Assembly (NCBI RefSeq): GCF_000829695.1
Contig: NZ_BBNN01000040.1
Span: 1-64,000, forward strand
Direction: 5' to 3'
From: Streptomyces sp. NBRC 110035
Lineage (GTDB): Bacteria > Actinomycetota > Actinomycetes > Streptomycetales > Streptomycetaceae
DNA: 64,000 bases
Shown here: piece by piece, positions 34,538-43,875 of the stretch
How the letters are laid out: each line of letters opens with the position of its first letter
How positions within the stretch are numbered: the stretch's first letter is position 1
Notes under the pieces: generated by a model
Database searches by the model: none
What the model saw: only the letters and a program-made list of their open reading frames with translations
What the model was told of the DNA's origin: nothing
Position numbers and translations under genes: made by a program

Positions 34538-35473
34538 ATGGCACTGTTTGCACGGCCCATCCTCACCAACGGGGCCACCCACCCGGCGCAGCAATTCCGC
34601 ATGCTGGTGCGGGACCTCGCCAACGGCGCGGAGGGCGTCACCCAGGGCGACGACCTGAAAGTGGCCCAACGTTCCACCCCCGGTAGTGGTGTGACGATCG
34701 GCGACGGCTCCGGGATCGTCCGCGGCCGCGCCAACACGTTCCAGGGCCACTACGCGGTGTGCAACATCGGAGCCGCTGACGTGCCGGTAGCGGCAACAGG
34801 GGGAACCGGACGATCCGACATGATCATTGTTCGGGTGGAGGACCCCGAATACGAGGGCAGCCTGGACCCGCAGGTCGATCAGGTCACCTACTTCGACGTC
34901 ATCTCCAACGTGTCCGCCTCCGCCACGGTCATCCCCGACGGGCGCACCGGCATCCCCCTGGCCCGGATCGACATCCCCGCCTCCACCAGCACCATCACCA
35001 ACGCGATGATCACCGACCTGCGGAAGATCGCAAACCCGCGCCGCCAGCGCCGCATGTACACCCACTCACCGGCCAGCGACTCCAGCCTGATCGGCTCCTC
35101 CACCACCTACTCCTACTTCTCCACCGAAGCCGGGCAGAACATCGCCATCCCCGACTGGGCCACCACCGCCCGGATCCGCGTCGACGTCTGCCCGCTGCGC
35201 TACAGCGTCGACAACTACTTCGGCGCCCTGCGCGCCACCTTCGGCTCCTCCCTGACCCTCCAGTTCACGTCCCTCGACGACAACCAGGGGACCGGCATCC
35301 GCAAAATTCCCGCGATCGTCGCCGACACCCTCACCATCCCCTCCTCCTACCGCGGCACCACCCAGCTGCTGCGCGCACAGGCCAACGGCGCCTCCGGCAA
35401 CGGCGGACGGATCAACGTCACCACCAGCACGACGTTCGTGTACGACGTGGAGTTCGAGGAGGCTCCCAGGTGA
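34538..35473 (+). CDS. minor tail protein, 311 aa
   Basis: Starts MALFARPILTNGATHPAQQF behind GGAG. The first 190 residues contain GVTIGDGSGIVRGRA and RSDMIIVRVEDPEYEG, a pattern shared by baseplate/tip proteins of actinophages in which a short structural domain is followed by a variable binding domain; here the last 110 residues are beta-rich. Probably a tip protein with carbohydrate-binding role; not proven. Confidence 0.7.
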   Translation: MALFARPILTNGATHPAQQFRMLVRDLANGAEGVTQGDDLKVAQRSTPGSGVTIGDGSGIVRGRANTFQGHYAVCNIGAADVPVAATGGTGRSDMIIVRVEDPEYEGSLDPQVDQVTYFDVISNVSASATVIPDGRTGIPLARIDIPASTSTITNAMITDLRKIANPRRQRRMYTHSPASDSSLIGSSTTYSYFSTEAGQNIAIPDWATTARIRVDVCPLRYSVDNYFGALRATFGSSLTLQFTSLDDNQGTGIRKIPAIVADTLTIPSSYRGTTQLLRAQANGASGNGGRINVTTSTTFVYDVEFEEAPR

Positions 35474-36573
35474 GCGTCGCGCCACCGGCCAGGGTCCTCA
35501 CCCGGCACGCTCTCACCGGTGCCTGGCTGTCGACCGCGCTACCGGTCACGGATCTGGAGTACGGGCCGGAAGTGTCCGGGCCCGGCGAACTGCGCGGCAC
35601 CCTCTCCCCGCGGCTGGTCGCCTCCCATCCGACACTGGCCGACCCGGGCACCACGGAAATCTATGTGGAGGCCGAGGACCAGCTGGAGTGGGGCGGCCTG
35701 ATCTGGGACGTCCGCGCACAGGGCAACAACTACACGATCGAGGCCGCGTCCTGGTCGTCGTACCTGCAGAAGCGTTTCGACCTGGACGGGGAGCACGGAG
35801 CCCGCGGCCCCTACGTGTATACAGACCGCTGCCAGGTCATCCGCAACATTTGGGCGTACGCGCAGTCCGTCCCCGACGGCGACATAGGCGTGGTCGTCGA
35901 CTCCACCACCAGCACCTCTACGGTCGGCACACCGGCCGACGTCCACCACTCCTACTGGTACGACACCAAGAGCCTCGGGGACCAGGTCGACGAGCTTGTC
36001 TCCGACCAGGGGACCCCCGAATACACGTGCACCACGTCCTGGAACCCCGACAAGAGCGACGTCGTGAAGCGGATCCGGCTGGGCTGGCCGCGTCTCGGTG
36101 CCCGACGCAGAGACATCGAATTCTCGTCCGGCGTGAACATCATCGAGGAGCCCGAGGAAGCCCTAGCCGGGGACGACTACGCGCAGGTCGTCATCGGCAC
36201 CGGCGCGGGCGACGGCAGCGCGAAACTCAGGCAGATCTCCGCCGTCCGCAACGGCCGGCTCCGCCTCGAGGCGGCCGTCGCCTTCCCTGAAGTCAACGGC
36301 ACCGACGTCCTCAAACAGCGGGTGGAGTGGGAACGCGCGTGGCGGCAGACCCTGGGCGCGGTCGAGACGGTCACGATCCGCGACACCCCCGCCGCACCGT
36401 TCGGGTCGTGGCAGGTGGGTGACGACGTGTACGTCCGCATCCACAACGCCTGGACCAGCTACACCGGCTGGTGCCGGGTCACCGGCTGGACCATCAAGCC
36501 CACCGCGCCCGGCGGCCCGCAAGCACAGGTCTCCCTGAAACCGTCCGCAATGTACACCTACGGAGGTCAGTAA
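35470..36573 (+). CDS. tail hub/Tal-like minor tail protein
   Basis: 367 residues; the GTG overlaps the previous stop. The N-terminal part (VSGPGELRGTLSPRLVA, EWGGLIWDVRAQGNNYTIEA, SSYLQKRFDL) has the Gp37/Siphovirus ReqiPepy6-like pattern known from actinophage tail hubs related to gp27-like cylinders. It would form the trimeric hub at the tail end. Confidence 0.8.
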   Translation: MSVAPPARVLTRHALTGAWLSTALPVTDLEYGPEVSGPGELRGTLSPRLVASHPTLADPGTTEIYVEAEDQLEWGGLIWDVRAQGNNYTIEAASWSSYLQKRFDLDGEHGARGPYVYTDRCQVIRNIWAYAQSVPDGDIGVVVDSTTSTSTVGTPADVHHSYWYDTKSLGDQVDELVSDQGTPEYTCTTSWNPDKSDVVKRIRLGWPRLGARRRDIEFSSGVNIIEEPEEALAGDDYAQVVIGTGAGDGSAKLRQISAVRNGRLRLEAAVAFPEVNGTDVLKQRVEWERAWRQTLGAVETVTIRDTPAAPFGSWQVGDDVYVRIHNAWTSYTGWCRVTGWTIKPTAPGGPQAQVSLKPSAMYTYGGQ

Positions 36574-38057
36574 TGGACATCGGGCGGAAACTCGCCGAAC
36601 TCGAGGCGCGCCTGAACCGGGTGGAGGGCTCCCCACGCCTCTCCCATGCCGCACTCGACAACGCCAACATCGTCATCAAGGACGATGCCGGGCAGGTGCG
36701 GGGCCGGATCGGGATGCAGGACGACGGCACCATCGGCCTGATCGCCGTGGACGGGCCCGCACCCGGCGCCCCGAACACGCCCGTGGTCACCTCCACCATC
36801 GGCGGCCTACGGATCGTGTGGGACGGCACCCTCGCCTCCGGCCTGGCCCTGCCCGCCGACTTCGCTCACGTCGCCGTCCACGTCTCCACCACCGCCGACT
36901 TCACCCCATCAGCGGGCACCTACGTCGGCACCATCACCAAGGCCGGAGACGGCGGCATGCTGCCCGTCCTACCCCTGCCGTACGTGCCGCACTACGTCCG
37001 CCTCACCGCAGTCAACACCTCCGGCGTAGCGGGGGACCCATCGCAGGAGACCACCGCGACCCCCATCAAGGTCGACGGCCCGGACCTCCAGGCCGGATCG
37101 GTCACCGCCACCACCATCGAAGCTGGCGCCGTCACCGCGGAGAAACTGGAGGCGGTCCTCCAACTCGTCACCCGCCTGGTAGCCGGCGACCCGGCCGGCG
37201 CCCGCGTGGAACTCAACGAGGACGGGCTACGCGTCTACAACAGCCTGGGTGGGCTGGTGATCCAGTTCAACTCCGCCGACGGTTCCGCCGCCTTCACCGG
37301 CGCCATCACTGGTAGCACCGTCACCGGCGGACTCATCCAGACCGCCACCAGCGGTGAACGGATCGCCATCAACGAGTCCGGGAACAACCGAATCCTGGTT
37401 TACGACAGCGCCAACAAGGCGGTCGCGTCACTCACCCCCGGCGGTATCGGCCTGGCAGGTCCCACTGGGAACGCCATGTCCATCAGCCCTGCGACCACCT
37501 ATCCGTCCATCCGATGGCTGAACGCCGCCCAGGACAAAACTGCGCGTATCCAGGTCCTCACCTCGGCGGCCGGGGACCTCAACCTGCAACTCCAGAACAG
37601 CATCGGCCACTCCCTGTACCTGCTGGAGAACCGTATCTACGTCGGTGGCACCACCCTGCAAGTGCTGCCCGCCGCCAGCGCCTCCAGCGGCTTCTACCTG
37701 GAGGCCGAGACCGGCCACACCGGGCACCTGTTCCGCCTGGTCCGTGACGGCGACAAGTTCACCGTCGACAAGGACGGCAACACGACCACCCCCGGCAGCC
37801 TGACCGCCGGGAACATCACCACAGGCCGCATCTCGATCACCCCTAGTGCCGCAAACGCGCCCACCTCCGCCAGCGTCAGCGGCCTGAACATCAAGGGCAG
37901 CACGATCCGGGTCGTGGCCACCCCCTCCACCTCCGTCCCCGGCACCTCGGTTCTCGGGGTCGGCGTCACCAACGTCACCACCACAGGTTTCACCGTATGG
38001 CTGACCCGCACCAACACTGCCTCCACCGGAATCGACTGGATAGCGATCGGATCATGA
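36573..38057 (+). CDS. tail fibre/tip protein, 494 aa
   Basis: ATG behind GGAGG. A coiled coil start (IGRKLAELEARLNRVEG), a fibronectin type III-like beta part (about 60-160), a coiled GAVTAEKLEAVLQLVTRLVA segment, and a long beta-helix-like C-terminus are visible. The LQAGSVTATTIEAGAVTAEK segment is common in phage tip fibre proteins (DUF1983-like). It is likely trimeric. Confidence 0.78.
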   Translation: MDIGRKLAELEARLNRVEGSPRLSHAALDNANIVIKDDAGQVRGRIGMQDDGTIGLIAVDGPAPGAPNTPVVTSTIGGLRIVWDGTLASGLALPADFAHVAVHVSTTADFTPSAGTYVGTITKAGDGGMLPVLPLPYVPHYVRLTAVNTSGVAGDPSQETTATPIKVDGPDLQAGSVTATTIEAGAVTAEKLEAVLQLVTRLVAGDPAGARVELNEDGLRVYNSLGGLVIQFNSADGSAAFTGAITGSTVTGGLIQTATSGERIAINESGNNRILVYDSANKAVASLTPGGIGLAGPTGNAMSISPATTYPSIRWLNAAQDKTARIQVLTSAAGDLNLQLQNSIGHSLYLLENRIYVGGTTLQVLPAASASSGFYLEAETGHTGHLFRLVRDGDKFTVDKDGNTTTPGSLTAGNITTGRISITPSAANAPTSASVSGLNIKGSTIRVVATPSTSVPGTSVLGVGVTNVTTTGFTVWLTRTNTASTGIDWIAIGS

Positions 38058-38422
38058 CCACAGAGGCCGAACCCACGCCCGAGTCCGAGCCCAACCCCAT
38101 CGAGCCCACCCCGCTGCCTGAGGAGCCGCCCCCTCCACCGCCGGACGAGGTGCCGCCGCCGCCTGCCCCGGAGCCGCCGCCCGCTCCCGACATGCCCACC
38201 ACGCCGATCACCTTTGAGCCGGCCACCTACTACGAGGTCGACTCCGTCTGCCTGACTGCGGACAGGGGTGATGGCGAGCCGTGCCGCAATCTAAACGTGA
38301 CCGCGACGGATCCGATGGTGTACTCCAACGCTGGGAAGCCGATCATTTTCTGCGGCGTGTGCTCCAAGTACCGGACCATCCTGTCCGCGACCAAGCTGGA
38401 CCCGCAGCCCGAGGTGTCGTAA
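38054..38422 (+). CDS. proline-rich small phage protein with C-terminal zinc site
   Basis: 122 residues; ATG overlaps the previous stop. The first 55 residues are Pro/Glu-rich (PLPEEPPPPPPDEVPPPPA). The C-terminal 70 residues include YYEVDSVCLTADRGDGEPC and FCGVCSKYR, likely a four-cysteine zinc site. Probably a tail-associated accessory; function unknown. Confidence 0.65.
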   Translation: MTTEAEPTPESEPNPIEPTPLPEEPPPPPPDEVPPPPAPEPPPAPDMPTTPITFEPATYYEVDSVCLTADRGDGEPCRNLNVTATDPMVYSNAGKPIIFCGVCSKYRTILSATKLDPQPEVS

Positions 38423-38470
38423 CCCGCTGTCGGCCCGGAGCCGGGCGGGGGCAACGTCTGCCCCGCCCGG

Positions 38471-38489
38471 CCCGTAGCCTGACCACAGG
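38471..38489 (+). promoter_or_regulatory. putative promoter of the lysis block
   Basis: CCCGTAGCCTGACCACAGG is the near twin of the element at 19861-19879; TAGCCT fits a -10 hexamer. A GGCGCGGGG element follows at 38577-38585, ten bases before the start codon of 38595. Confidence 0.4.
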
Positions 38490-38594
38490 GCGACCCTCCG
38501 CCCCCTCTGCTCCAGCCCCCGAGGGACGGCCGCACGCAGTGGCCCGCCACAGCATCATCAGCTCTGGGCGCGGGGAGATCCAGGAGCACGGGCA

Positions 38595-38978
38595 ATGCCC
38601 GATCCGATCACACAACAGGACGAGCAGACGGCTGCCCGGAAGAAGACCGCTCCCGCCCCGGAGCCCTCCCCGGCCCCCAGCCCCGACACCACCGTCGTCG
38701 ACACGGCACGGTACGAGCCGTACCCCGGCGCCGCGTTCTTCCACGGCGGCCGACACTCACCCCTCTTCGCGGCGATGGCCCGACGCCTCGATGCCGAAGG
38801 CTGCACCGACGGCCGCCACCTCGGACCGGACTGGACGACCGCCCACCGCGACGCGTTCGCCACCTGGCAGCGCACCCTGCGCCCCAAGGAGGGCGGCGAC
38901 GTGTCCGGCATCCCCGACCAGGTCGCCTGGGACCGACTCCACGTCCCGCGCATCACACCCCTTCCCAAGGAGACCTGA
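38595..38978 (+). CDS. lysis-block protein, possibly wall binding, 127 aa
   Basis: ATG behind AGGAG. A Pro-rich N-terminal tail leads to a 70-residue helical part (FFHGGRHSPLFAAMARRLDA, DWTTAHRDAFATWQRTLRP) that resembles the helical peptidoglycan-binding repeats found as separate proteins next to actinophage lysins. It is directly upstream of the amidase gene, so a helper in cell-wall binding is plausible. Confidence 0.6.
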   Translation: MPDPITQQDEQTAARKKTAPAPEPSPAPSPDTTVVDTARYEPYPGAAFFHGGRHSPLFAAMARRLDAEGCTDGRHLGPDWTTAHRDAFATWQRTLRPKEGGDVSGIPDQVAWDRLHVPRITPLPKET

Positions 38979-38979
38979 G

Positions 38980-39957
38980 ATGGCCACCCCGCTGTCCGCC
39001 ACAAAGCTTCTCGCCGTACTCAAGGCCGAGGGCTGCAAGGTTGTCGAGTACCGGTCTTGGCGTACCCACAACCGCAACTCCAAGGGCGCCTGGGGTCCCG
39101 TCAACGGTGTCATGATCCACCACACCGTTTCATCAGGCGAAGACTCATCCGTCGCGCTCTGCTACAACGGGCACACCCTCCTGCCCGGACCGCTCTGCCA
39201 CACCGTCGGGGGCAAGTCCGGAAAGCTGTACATGGTCTCCGCAGGCCGCGCCAACCACGCCGGCTCCGGCGACGGCGACGTACTGCGCGCCGTCATCAAC
39301 GAAACCGCACTGCCCGCAGACAACCAGGCCAACACCGACGGGAACTCCCGCTTCTACGGCCTGGAGATCGTCAACCTCGGCAACGGCAAGGACACCTACC
39401 CCGCCACCCAGTACGACGCCGCAGTCCGGTGGGCCGCCGCGATCTGCCGCGCCCACGGCTGGGGCGCCGCATCGGTCATCGGCCATAAGGAGTGGCAGCC
39501 CGGAAAGATCGACCCCCACGGGCCTGTCGAGGGCCGCGGCCCCTTCAACATGACCGCCTTCCGCCGCGACGTCGCCGAACGGCTGAAGAACGCGGCCTCC
39601 TGGAGCTCCGGCTCCACCCCGAGCACGCCCGACACCGCGGAGGACCCCATGGCAGGGATGACCAAGCAGGACATCTACGAAGCGGTGTGGAGGACGGACG
39701 CCATCACCGCGCCCGCCACGGCCACAGACCGCGCCACGAACAAGACATGGGAGCCGCAGTCTTACCTCAAGGACATCGGCAACCGGGTCAGGTCGATGGA
39801 CAGCCGTCTCGCCGCCCAGTCCGCCGCGATCACCGAGCTGACGAGGACCGTCACCCAACTCGCCACCAACAGCGAGTCCCTCGACGCCGACGCGCTCGTC
39901 CACCGCATCGAGCAGGCCATCGAAGCCATCGACATCCGCCTCGAAGTCACCAGCTGA
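38980..39957 (+). CDS. endolysin, N-acetylmuramoyl-L-alanine amidase
   Basis: 325 residues behind AAGGAG. The first 205 residues are an Amidase_2/PGRP domain: zinc ligands are visible as the HH pair in VMIHHTVSSGED (about residue 46) and later VIGHKEWQPGKIDPHG with the conserved His, Lys and Asp-Pro (about 167-182). It cleaves the bond between muramic acid and the stem peptide. The C-terminal 100 residues are helical with heptads (RSMDSRLAAQSAAITELTRT) instead of a classical wall-binding domain. Confidence 0.92.
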   Translation: MATPLSATKLLAVLKAEGCKVVEYRSWRTHNRNSKGAWGPVNGVMIHHTVSSGEDSSVALCYNGHTLLPGPLCHTVGGKSGKLYMVSAGRANHAGSGDGDVLRAVINETALPADNQANTDGNSRFYGLEIVNLGNGKDTYPATQYDAAVRWAAAICRAHGWGAASVIGHKEWQPGKIDPHGPVEGRGPFNMTAFRRDVAERLKNAASWSSGSTPSTPDTAEDPMAGMTKQDIYEAVWRTDAITAPATATDRATNKTWEPQSYLKDIGNRVRSMDSRLAAQSAAITELTRTVTQLATNSESLDADALVHRIEQAIEAIDIRLEVTS

Positions 39958-39984
39958 CCATCCCAGAAGAAACGAGACCTTCTC

Positions 39985-40365
39985 ATGAGACTCATTGCCC
40001 GCGAACCCGCCCTGCTCCTGGGCCTCATCGCCGCCGGCGTCAAGCTCCTCGGCTACGAACTCGACGTGTCCGCCGGAGTCCAGACCGCCATCAACGCCAT
40101 CGCCGCCGGTGTCGTCGCCGTCATCATCGCGTTCGTCGCGAAGAACGGCGCCTGGGCTGCCGCGGTTCTCCAGACCGCGCAGGCCGTCATGGCTTTGTTC
40201 GTCGGCCTGGGGCTCGACTGGTCCGCCGGCCGGCAGGCCCTGTGGATGGCGTCCATCGCCGCAGTGCTGGCTGTCGTGGAGCGGTTCATGGTCACCCCGC
40301 CGCTGGCGACCACCGGCCTCGAGCAGTCCAGCCCGCTCGCCAAGCGCGGCCCGACCGCGGTCTGA
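39985..40365 (+). CDS. holin-like membrane protein, 126 aa
   Basis: Three hydrophobic segments (about residues 8-24, 38-55 and 58-75, with a fourth weaker one near 85-100) and a short charged tail, directly downstream of the endolysin. Size and topology match holins of actinophages that open the membrane for lysin release. Direct recognition of a holin family was not possible. Confidence 0.7.
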   Translation: MRLIAREPALLLGLIAAGVKLLGYELDVSAGVQTAINAIAAGVVAVIIAFVAKNGAWAAAVLQTAQAVMALFVGLGLDWSAGRQALWMASIAAVLAVVERFMVTPPLATTGLEQSSPLAKRGPTAV

Positions 40366-40441
40366 ACTGTGACCCTCTGGCGCGCCGCCCGTCGACTGGC
40401 AGCGGCGTCGGCGCGCCACCAGAGGCCAAGGAGTGGCACCG

Positions 40442-40777
40442 GTGAATGAGCTGTCGGCCGTGAGCGTCCTTCTGCCGGGCGGGGCCGGGGCCATCGTGAC
40501 TCTCATCGTGCTGCTCATCCTCCGAGGCAGTCTTGTCGCGCGGGCCGTCCTCGAGGACGTCCGCAAGGACCGTGACGACCGCGTCGCCGAGCTGGCCAAG
40601 GAGCGGGATGCGTGGCGGGAGGCGCATCGGCAGAGCGAAGCCGCACGAATCGATGCACAGAACCAGGTCGGTGAACTCCTCGAACTGTCGCGGATCGCCG
40701 ATCACGTTCTTCGCGCTATGAGAGGGGAGGTGCCTGGGGATGCGATGGATCAGCCGGTTGCTGCGCCGCCGTCCTGA
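40442..40777 (+). CDS. single-span membrane protein with coiled coil
   Basis: 111 residues from GTG, with AAGGAG eight bases upstream. One membrane segment (IVTLIVLLILRGSLVA, about 20-36) is followed by a charged coiled coil (EDVRKDRDDRVAELAKERDA). Proteins of this layout (DUF2746-like) occur beside endolysins in actinophages and are thought to help or antagonise the holin. Overlaps the next gene by 38 bases. Confidence 0.65.
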   Translation: MNELSAVSVLLPGGAGAIVTLIVLLILRGSLVARAVLEDVRKDRDDRVAELAKERDAWREAHRQSEAARIDAQNQVGELLELSRIADHVLRAMRGEVPGDAMDQPVAAPPS

Positions 40778-40985
40778 GCCCGCCCCGCAGCGCCCGAAGT
40801 CCACAGGCAAGCCGTCCGGGCAGCGGGAAGCGGAGCTGGCTCTCTCCCGCGCCCGGGAGGCCCGCCGGCAGGTCGAGGCATACCGTCCGGCCGTCGCGCG
40901 GGTCGCCGCGCGTCTCGCGCGTGAGCGTCAACAGAACCATTTCGCGGAGCTGTTTCGGTCCGCCTTGGAGGGAGGTCAGCGCTGA
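40740..40985 (+). CDS. small basic helical protein, 81 aa
   Basis: ATG behind a GAGGGGAGG site inside the previous gene. The chain starts MRWISRLLRRRPEPAPQ, an amphipathic basic N-terminus that may touch the membrane, and continues as one long charged helix. Between two membrane protein genes of the lysis block. Function unknown. Confidence 0.6.
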   Translation: MRWISRLLRRRPEPAPQRPKSTGKPSGQREAELALSRAREARRQVEAYRPAVARVAARLARERQQNHFAELFRSALEGGQR

Positions 40986-41338
40986 TGAACTGGGCGCAGC
41001 TCGCAAACACGGCAGCATCGGGTCTGGTCGCCCTGGCCAGCATGCTCTTTGCTGTCGTCTACCACCTGCACGCACCGTGGCGGTCCACCGCGGTGGGCCG
41101 GCACCTGATGGGCTTCACCCTCGCAATAGGAGCGCTGGGCGCCTACACCGTGGCGATCACGATGTGGCCGGAGGGGGCTCCTGCCTCGGTGCTGCGAACG
41201 ATCCGCACCGCGCTGATGGTGGTCATCGCCGCTCTGGTGGTGCAGCGAATCCACATGGTGATCACCGCCCAGCACCGTGGGGCGCTCCTCGACGCCCACC
41301 CCCCTCACGATCAGCCCGGTCCGCCGCCTTCTGCCTGA
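40985..41338 (+). CDS. three-span membrane protein, candidate second holin
   Basis: 117 residues, overlapping the previous stop. Hydrophobic segments at about 5-25, 42-60 and 68-88 and a Pro-rich hydrophilic tail. Similar proteins in actinophage lysis cassettes are annotated as holin or membrane protein. With the protein at 39985 it could form a two-component holin system. Confidence 0.62.
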   Translation: MNWAQLANTAASGLVALASMLFAVVYHLHAPWRSTAVGRHLMGFTLAIGALGAYTVAITMWPEGAPASVLRTIRTALMVVIAALVVQRIHMVITAQHRGALLDAHPPHDQPGPPPSA

Positions 41339-41354
41339 ACTGGAGTACACGCAC

Positions 41355-43799
41355 ATGACCATGGTGAACGGCACGCTCCTGGGGGGCGGCGATTCGCGGC
41401 GGGTGGAGATGCGGGCCGCGCTAGTCGATGTGACCGGCGCCCCTGCGGTCGGCTATGTGCCCTCCCTGGAGGGAGAGCTGGTGCGCCCGGTGCCGATCAC
41501 CCCCGACCAGGGTGGGGACTGGTCGGCGGACCTCACCCCGAACAGCCTGATCGAGTCGACGTCCGGGGACACCCTGTGGGCGGTGCAGGAGGGCCGCACC
41601 CTGTCCGGTGTTCCGATCATCACCCACATTCTGGTGCCCGAGGCCGGCCAGTGGTGGGTGGGGCAGCTGCGGGTCGACCTGGCAGACACACAGACCGGTC
41701 AGGGCAGCATCGTCTACGTGCCTGGCGAAGCCGGACCACAGGGGGCACAGGGCCCGGCCGGGCCGGCCGGTACCGACGGCCAGGACGGCACCCCCGGAGC
41801 CCCGGGCGCAGACGGTGAGGACGGGGCATCCGCCTACGAGGTGGCCGTCACGAGCGGGTTCACCGGCACACAGACGCAATGGCTGGCCTCCCTCGTCGGC
41901 CCCCAGGGCGAGCCGGGCGAGCAGGGCGAGCAGGGTCCGCCCGGCGCTGACGGTTCCAACGCGGACGCGGAGGCCTACACCGACACCGCCATGACCGCCG
42001 AAGTGGCGCGCGCGGATGCCGCCTACGAGCCGGCTGGGACCGCGACGGCCGCCGTTTTTGCCCACACCAGCGCGACCGACCCGCACGGGGACCGCGCATG
42101 GGCCGACAACAAGTTCGCCACCCTCACCGCCCTCGGCACCCTCAACGCCACCGTCACCGACCTCGGCGGCGCCGTCACCAACCTCGACGGATTCGTGCAG
42201 GACTGCCTCACCCGGGTCGCCGGAATCGAGCAGGGAACCGCCTGGCTGTCCGCCCTCAACGTCGCCGGGAACGCTCAGATATCCGGTGGGGACCTGACCG
42301 TGTACGACACGTCCAAGGGCTACCGGCTCCGCCGCGGGGGCGCCGACCTGGACCTTGAAGGCACCGGCGCCGACCTCGTCACCAGCGTGTGGTCCGGGAC
42401 CGCGTTCAACGGCACCCAGCACTCCTACGACCGGTACTCCGCAAGCTCCCTGAATGTGCAGCATGCCGGGAAACGCGAGTTCGTGGACGGCCTGTACGGC
42501 GCCGCCCGGCACGTCCTGGACCCCGACAGTGACCGCATCGGCTTCTTCGGCGCCGACCCGGCCGGCCAGCAACAGGTCACCGGAGCCTCACAAGGGGAGA
42601 CGGTGGCGTCTCTGACGGAGGCGCTCGCCGCCTACGGGCTCGTCGTGAACGTGGCCGCCCCCGCGGCGAAGGGCGTGTACGTGCCGAACGGGTGGGGGGA
42701 GCACTGGCGGGCCGCCCGCGACACCGCCAGCGCCACCCCCGCACGAATCGTCACCCTCGGAGGCAGTGCGACGCAGGGCATGTATGCCTCCAACCCGATC
42801 ACCCACTCGTGGCCGGGCCTGGTCCGTACCGCCCTCCAGGCCCAGTACGGGGACGGCGGCTCCGGATATCACACGACGAGTCTGTCCTCGACCGTCCTCG
42901 CCTCGGGAGATGCCGCGGCGCTCGCCGCATGGACGACTGCCGGTGCGATCGTCGGGCAGAGTGGCACCTGGTCCCTGTCCGCGAACCGGTACGGGCCGGG
43001 TATCACCGGCGTGTACACCGACGTGACCGGCTCCACCATGACGTTCACGGTCCGCGGCACCACCGTGAAGATCTACACCATCAGCGGCGGCACCCGCCCG
43101 CCTTTCACCTACGCCATCGACGGCGGCACGGCAGAGACTGTGACCGTGCCCGGCGGAACCGCCGCCGTGCAGGTCACCACCATCACCGACCTCACCCCAG
43201 GCACCCATACAGTGGTCCTCACCTGCGGCACGACCACCACCGGCCAATACCTGACCGTCGCCGGAGCCGCCGGGGAGAACGCCAGCGGAGTCATCGTCGA
43301 CAACCTGGCCCGCGCGGGCGCCGGCTCCGGTTCCTACGCGACGCTGCCGGAGTCGGCGCTGAACGCCACATGGAACGGCGGCATCAACTACCCGGCCAGC
43401 CTGGCCATCTACACGGCCGGACCCAACGACGCATCCAGCGATGTCGCCCCCGACGTGTGGGTGGACAACGTGGCCGCCTGGCTGCGCGGCGTACGAGACC
43501 TGGGCACCTCACAGGGCGCCACGGACATCATCCTCGGCATGCCCCACCTCGGTCGGCACACCACCGCGAACTACCGATACGCGGAGTACGCGGCGCGGCT
43601 GCGCTCGCTGGCGGCGTCGTACAACGCTGCGGTGGTCGACTGGTGGGAGATGGGCCGCAACAGCTGGCCGTACTGGTCCACGCTCGGGTATTGGGGCACG
43701 AACGCGGGCACCGGCGGGGCCGGGACGGACAGCGTGCATCTGTCGAATGCAGGGTTCGCCGCGATGGCCTCCCCGGTCATCGACCTGCTGAAGGCCTGA
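41355..43799 (+). CDS. tail fibre with collagen-like repeats and GDSL/SGNH hydrolase domain
   Basis: 814 residues; GGAG is nine bases upstream. Residues 1-120 form an attachment domain, then collagen-like Gly-X-Y runs at about 125-160 and 181-200 flank a short domain, then a helical/beta stalk. From about residue 468 there is an SGNH hydrolase: block I LGGSATQG (about 468-475, Ser as nucleophile), block III GPND (about 689-692) and the catalytic DSVHLSNAG (D792, H795). A beta insertion lies inside the hydrolase domain. The enzyme could deacetylate or de-esterify cell-surface glycopolymers during adsorption. Confidence 0.82.
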   Translation: MTMVNGTLLGGGDSRRVEMRAALVDVTGAPAVGYVPSLEGELVRPVPITPDQGGDWSADLTPNSLIESTSGDTLWAVQEGRTLSGVPIITHILVPEAGQWWVGQLRVDLADTQTGQGSIVYVPGEAGPQGAQGPAGPAGTDGQDGTPGAPGADGEDGASAYEVAVTSGFTGTQTQWLASLVGPQGEPGEQGEQGPPGADGSNADAEAYTDTAMTAEVARADAAYEPAGTATAAVFAHTSATDPHGDRAWADNKFATLTALGTLNATVTDLGGAVTNLDGFVQDCLTRVAGIEQGTAWLSALNVAGNAQISGGDLTVYDTSKGYRLRRGGADLDLEGTGADLVTSVWSGTAFNGTQHSYDRYSASSLNVQHAGKREFVDGLYGAARHVLDPDSDRIGFFGADPAGQQQVTGASQGETVASLTEALAAYGLVVNVAAPAAKGVYVPNGWGEHWRAARDTASATPARIVTLGGSATQGMYASNPITHSWPGLVRTALQAQYGDGGSGYHTTSLSSTVLASGDAAALAAWTTAGAIVGQSGTWSLSANRYGPGITGVYTDVTGSTMTFTVRGTTVKIYTISGGTRPPFTYAIDGGTAETVTVPGGTAAVQVTTITDLTPGTHTVVLTCGTTTTGQYLTVAGAAGENASGVIVDNLARAGAGSGSYATLPESALNATWNGGINYPASLAIYTAGPNDASSDVAPDVWVDNVAAWLRGVRDLGTSQGATDIILGMPHLGRHTTANYRYAEYAARLRSLAASYNAAVVDWWEMGRNSWPYWSTLGYWGTNAGTGGAGTDSVHLSNAGFAAMASPVIDLLKA

Positions 43800-43875
43800 C
43801 CTCGAGGGTGCGACCACCGGCGGGACGGCCGCGCCCTGCTCCGGGCGCCGGATCGCTCGCACGTACGATGACCGG

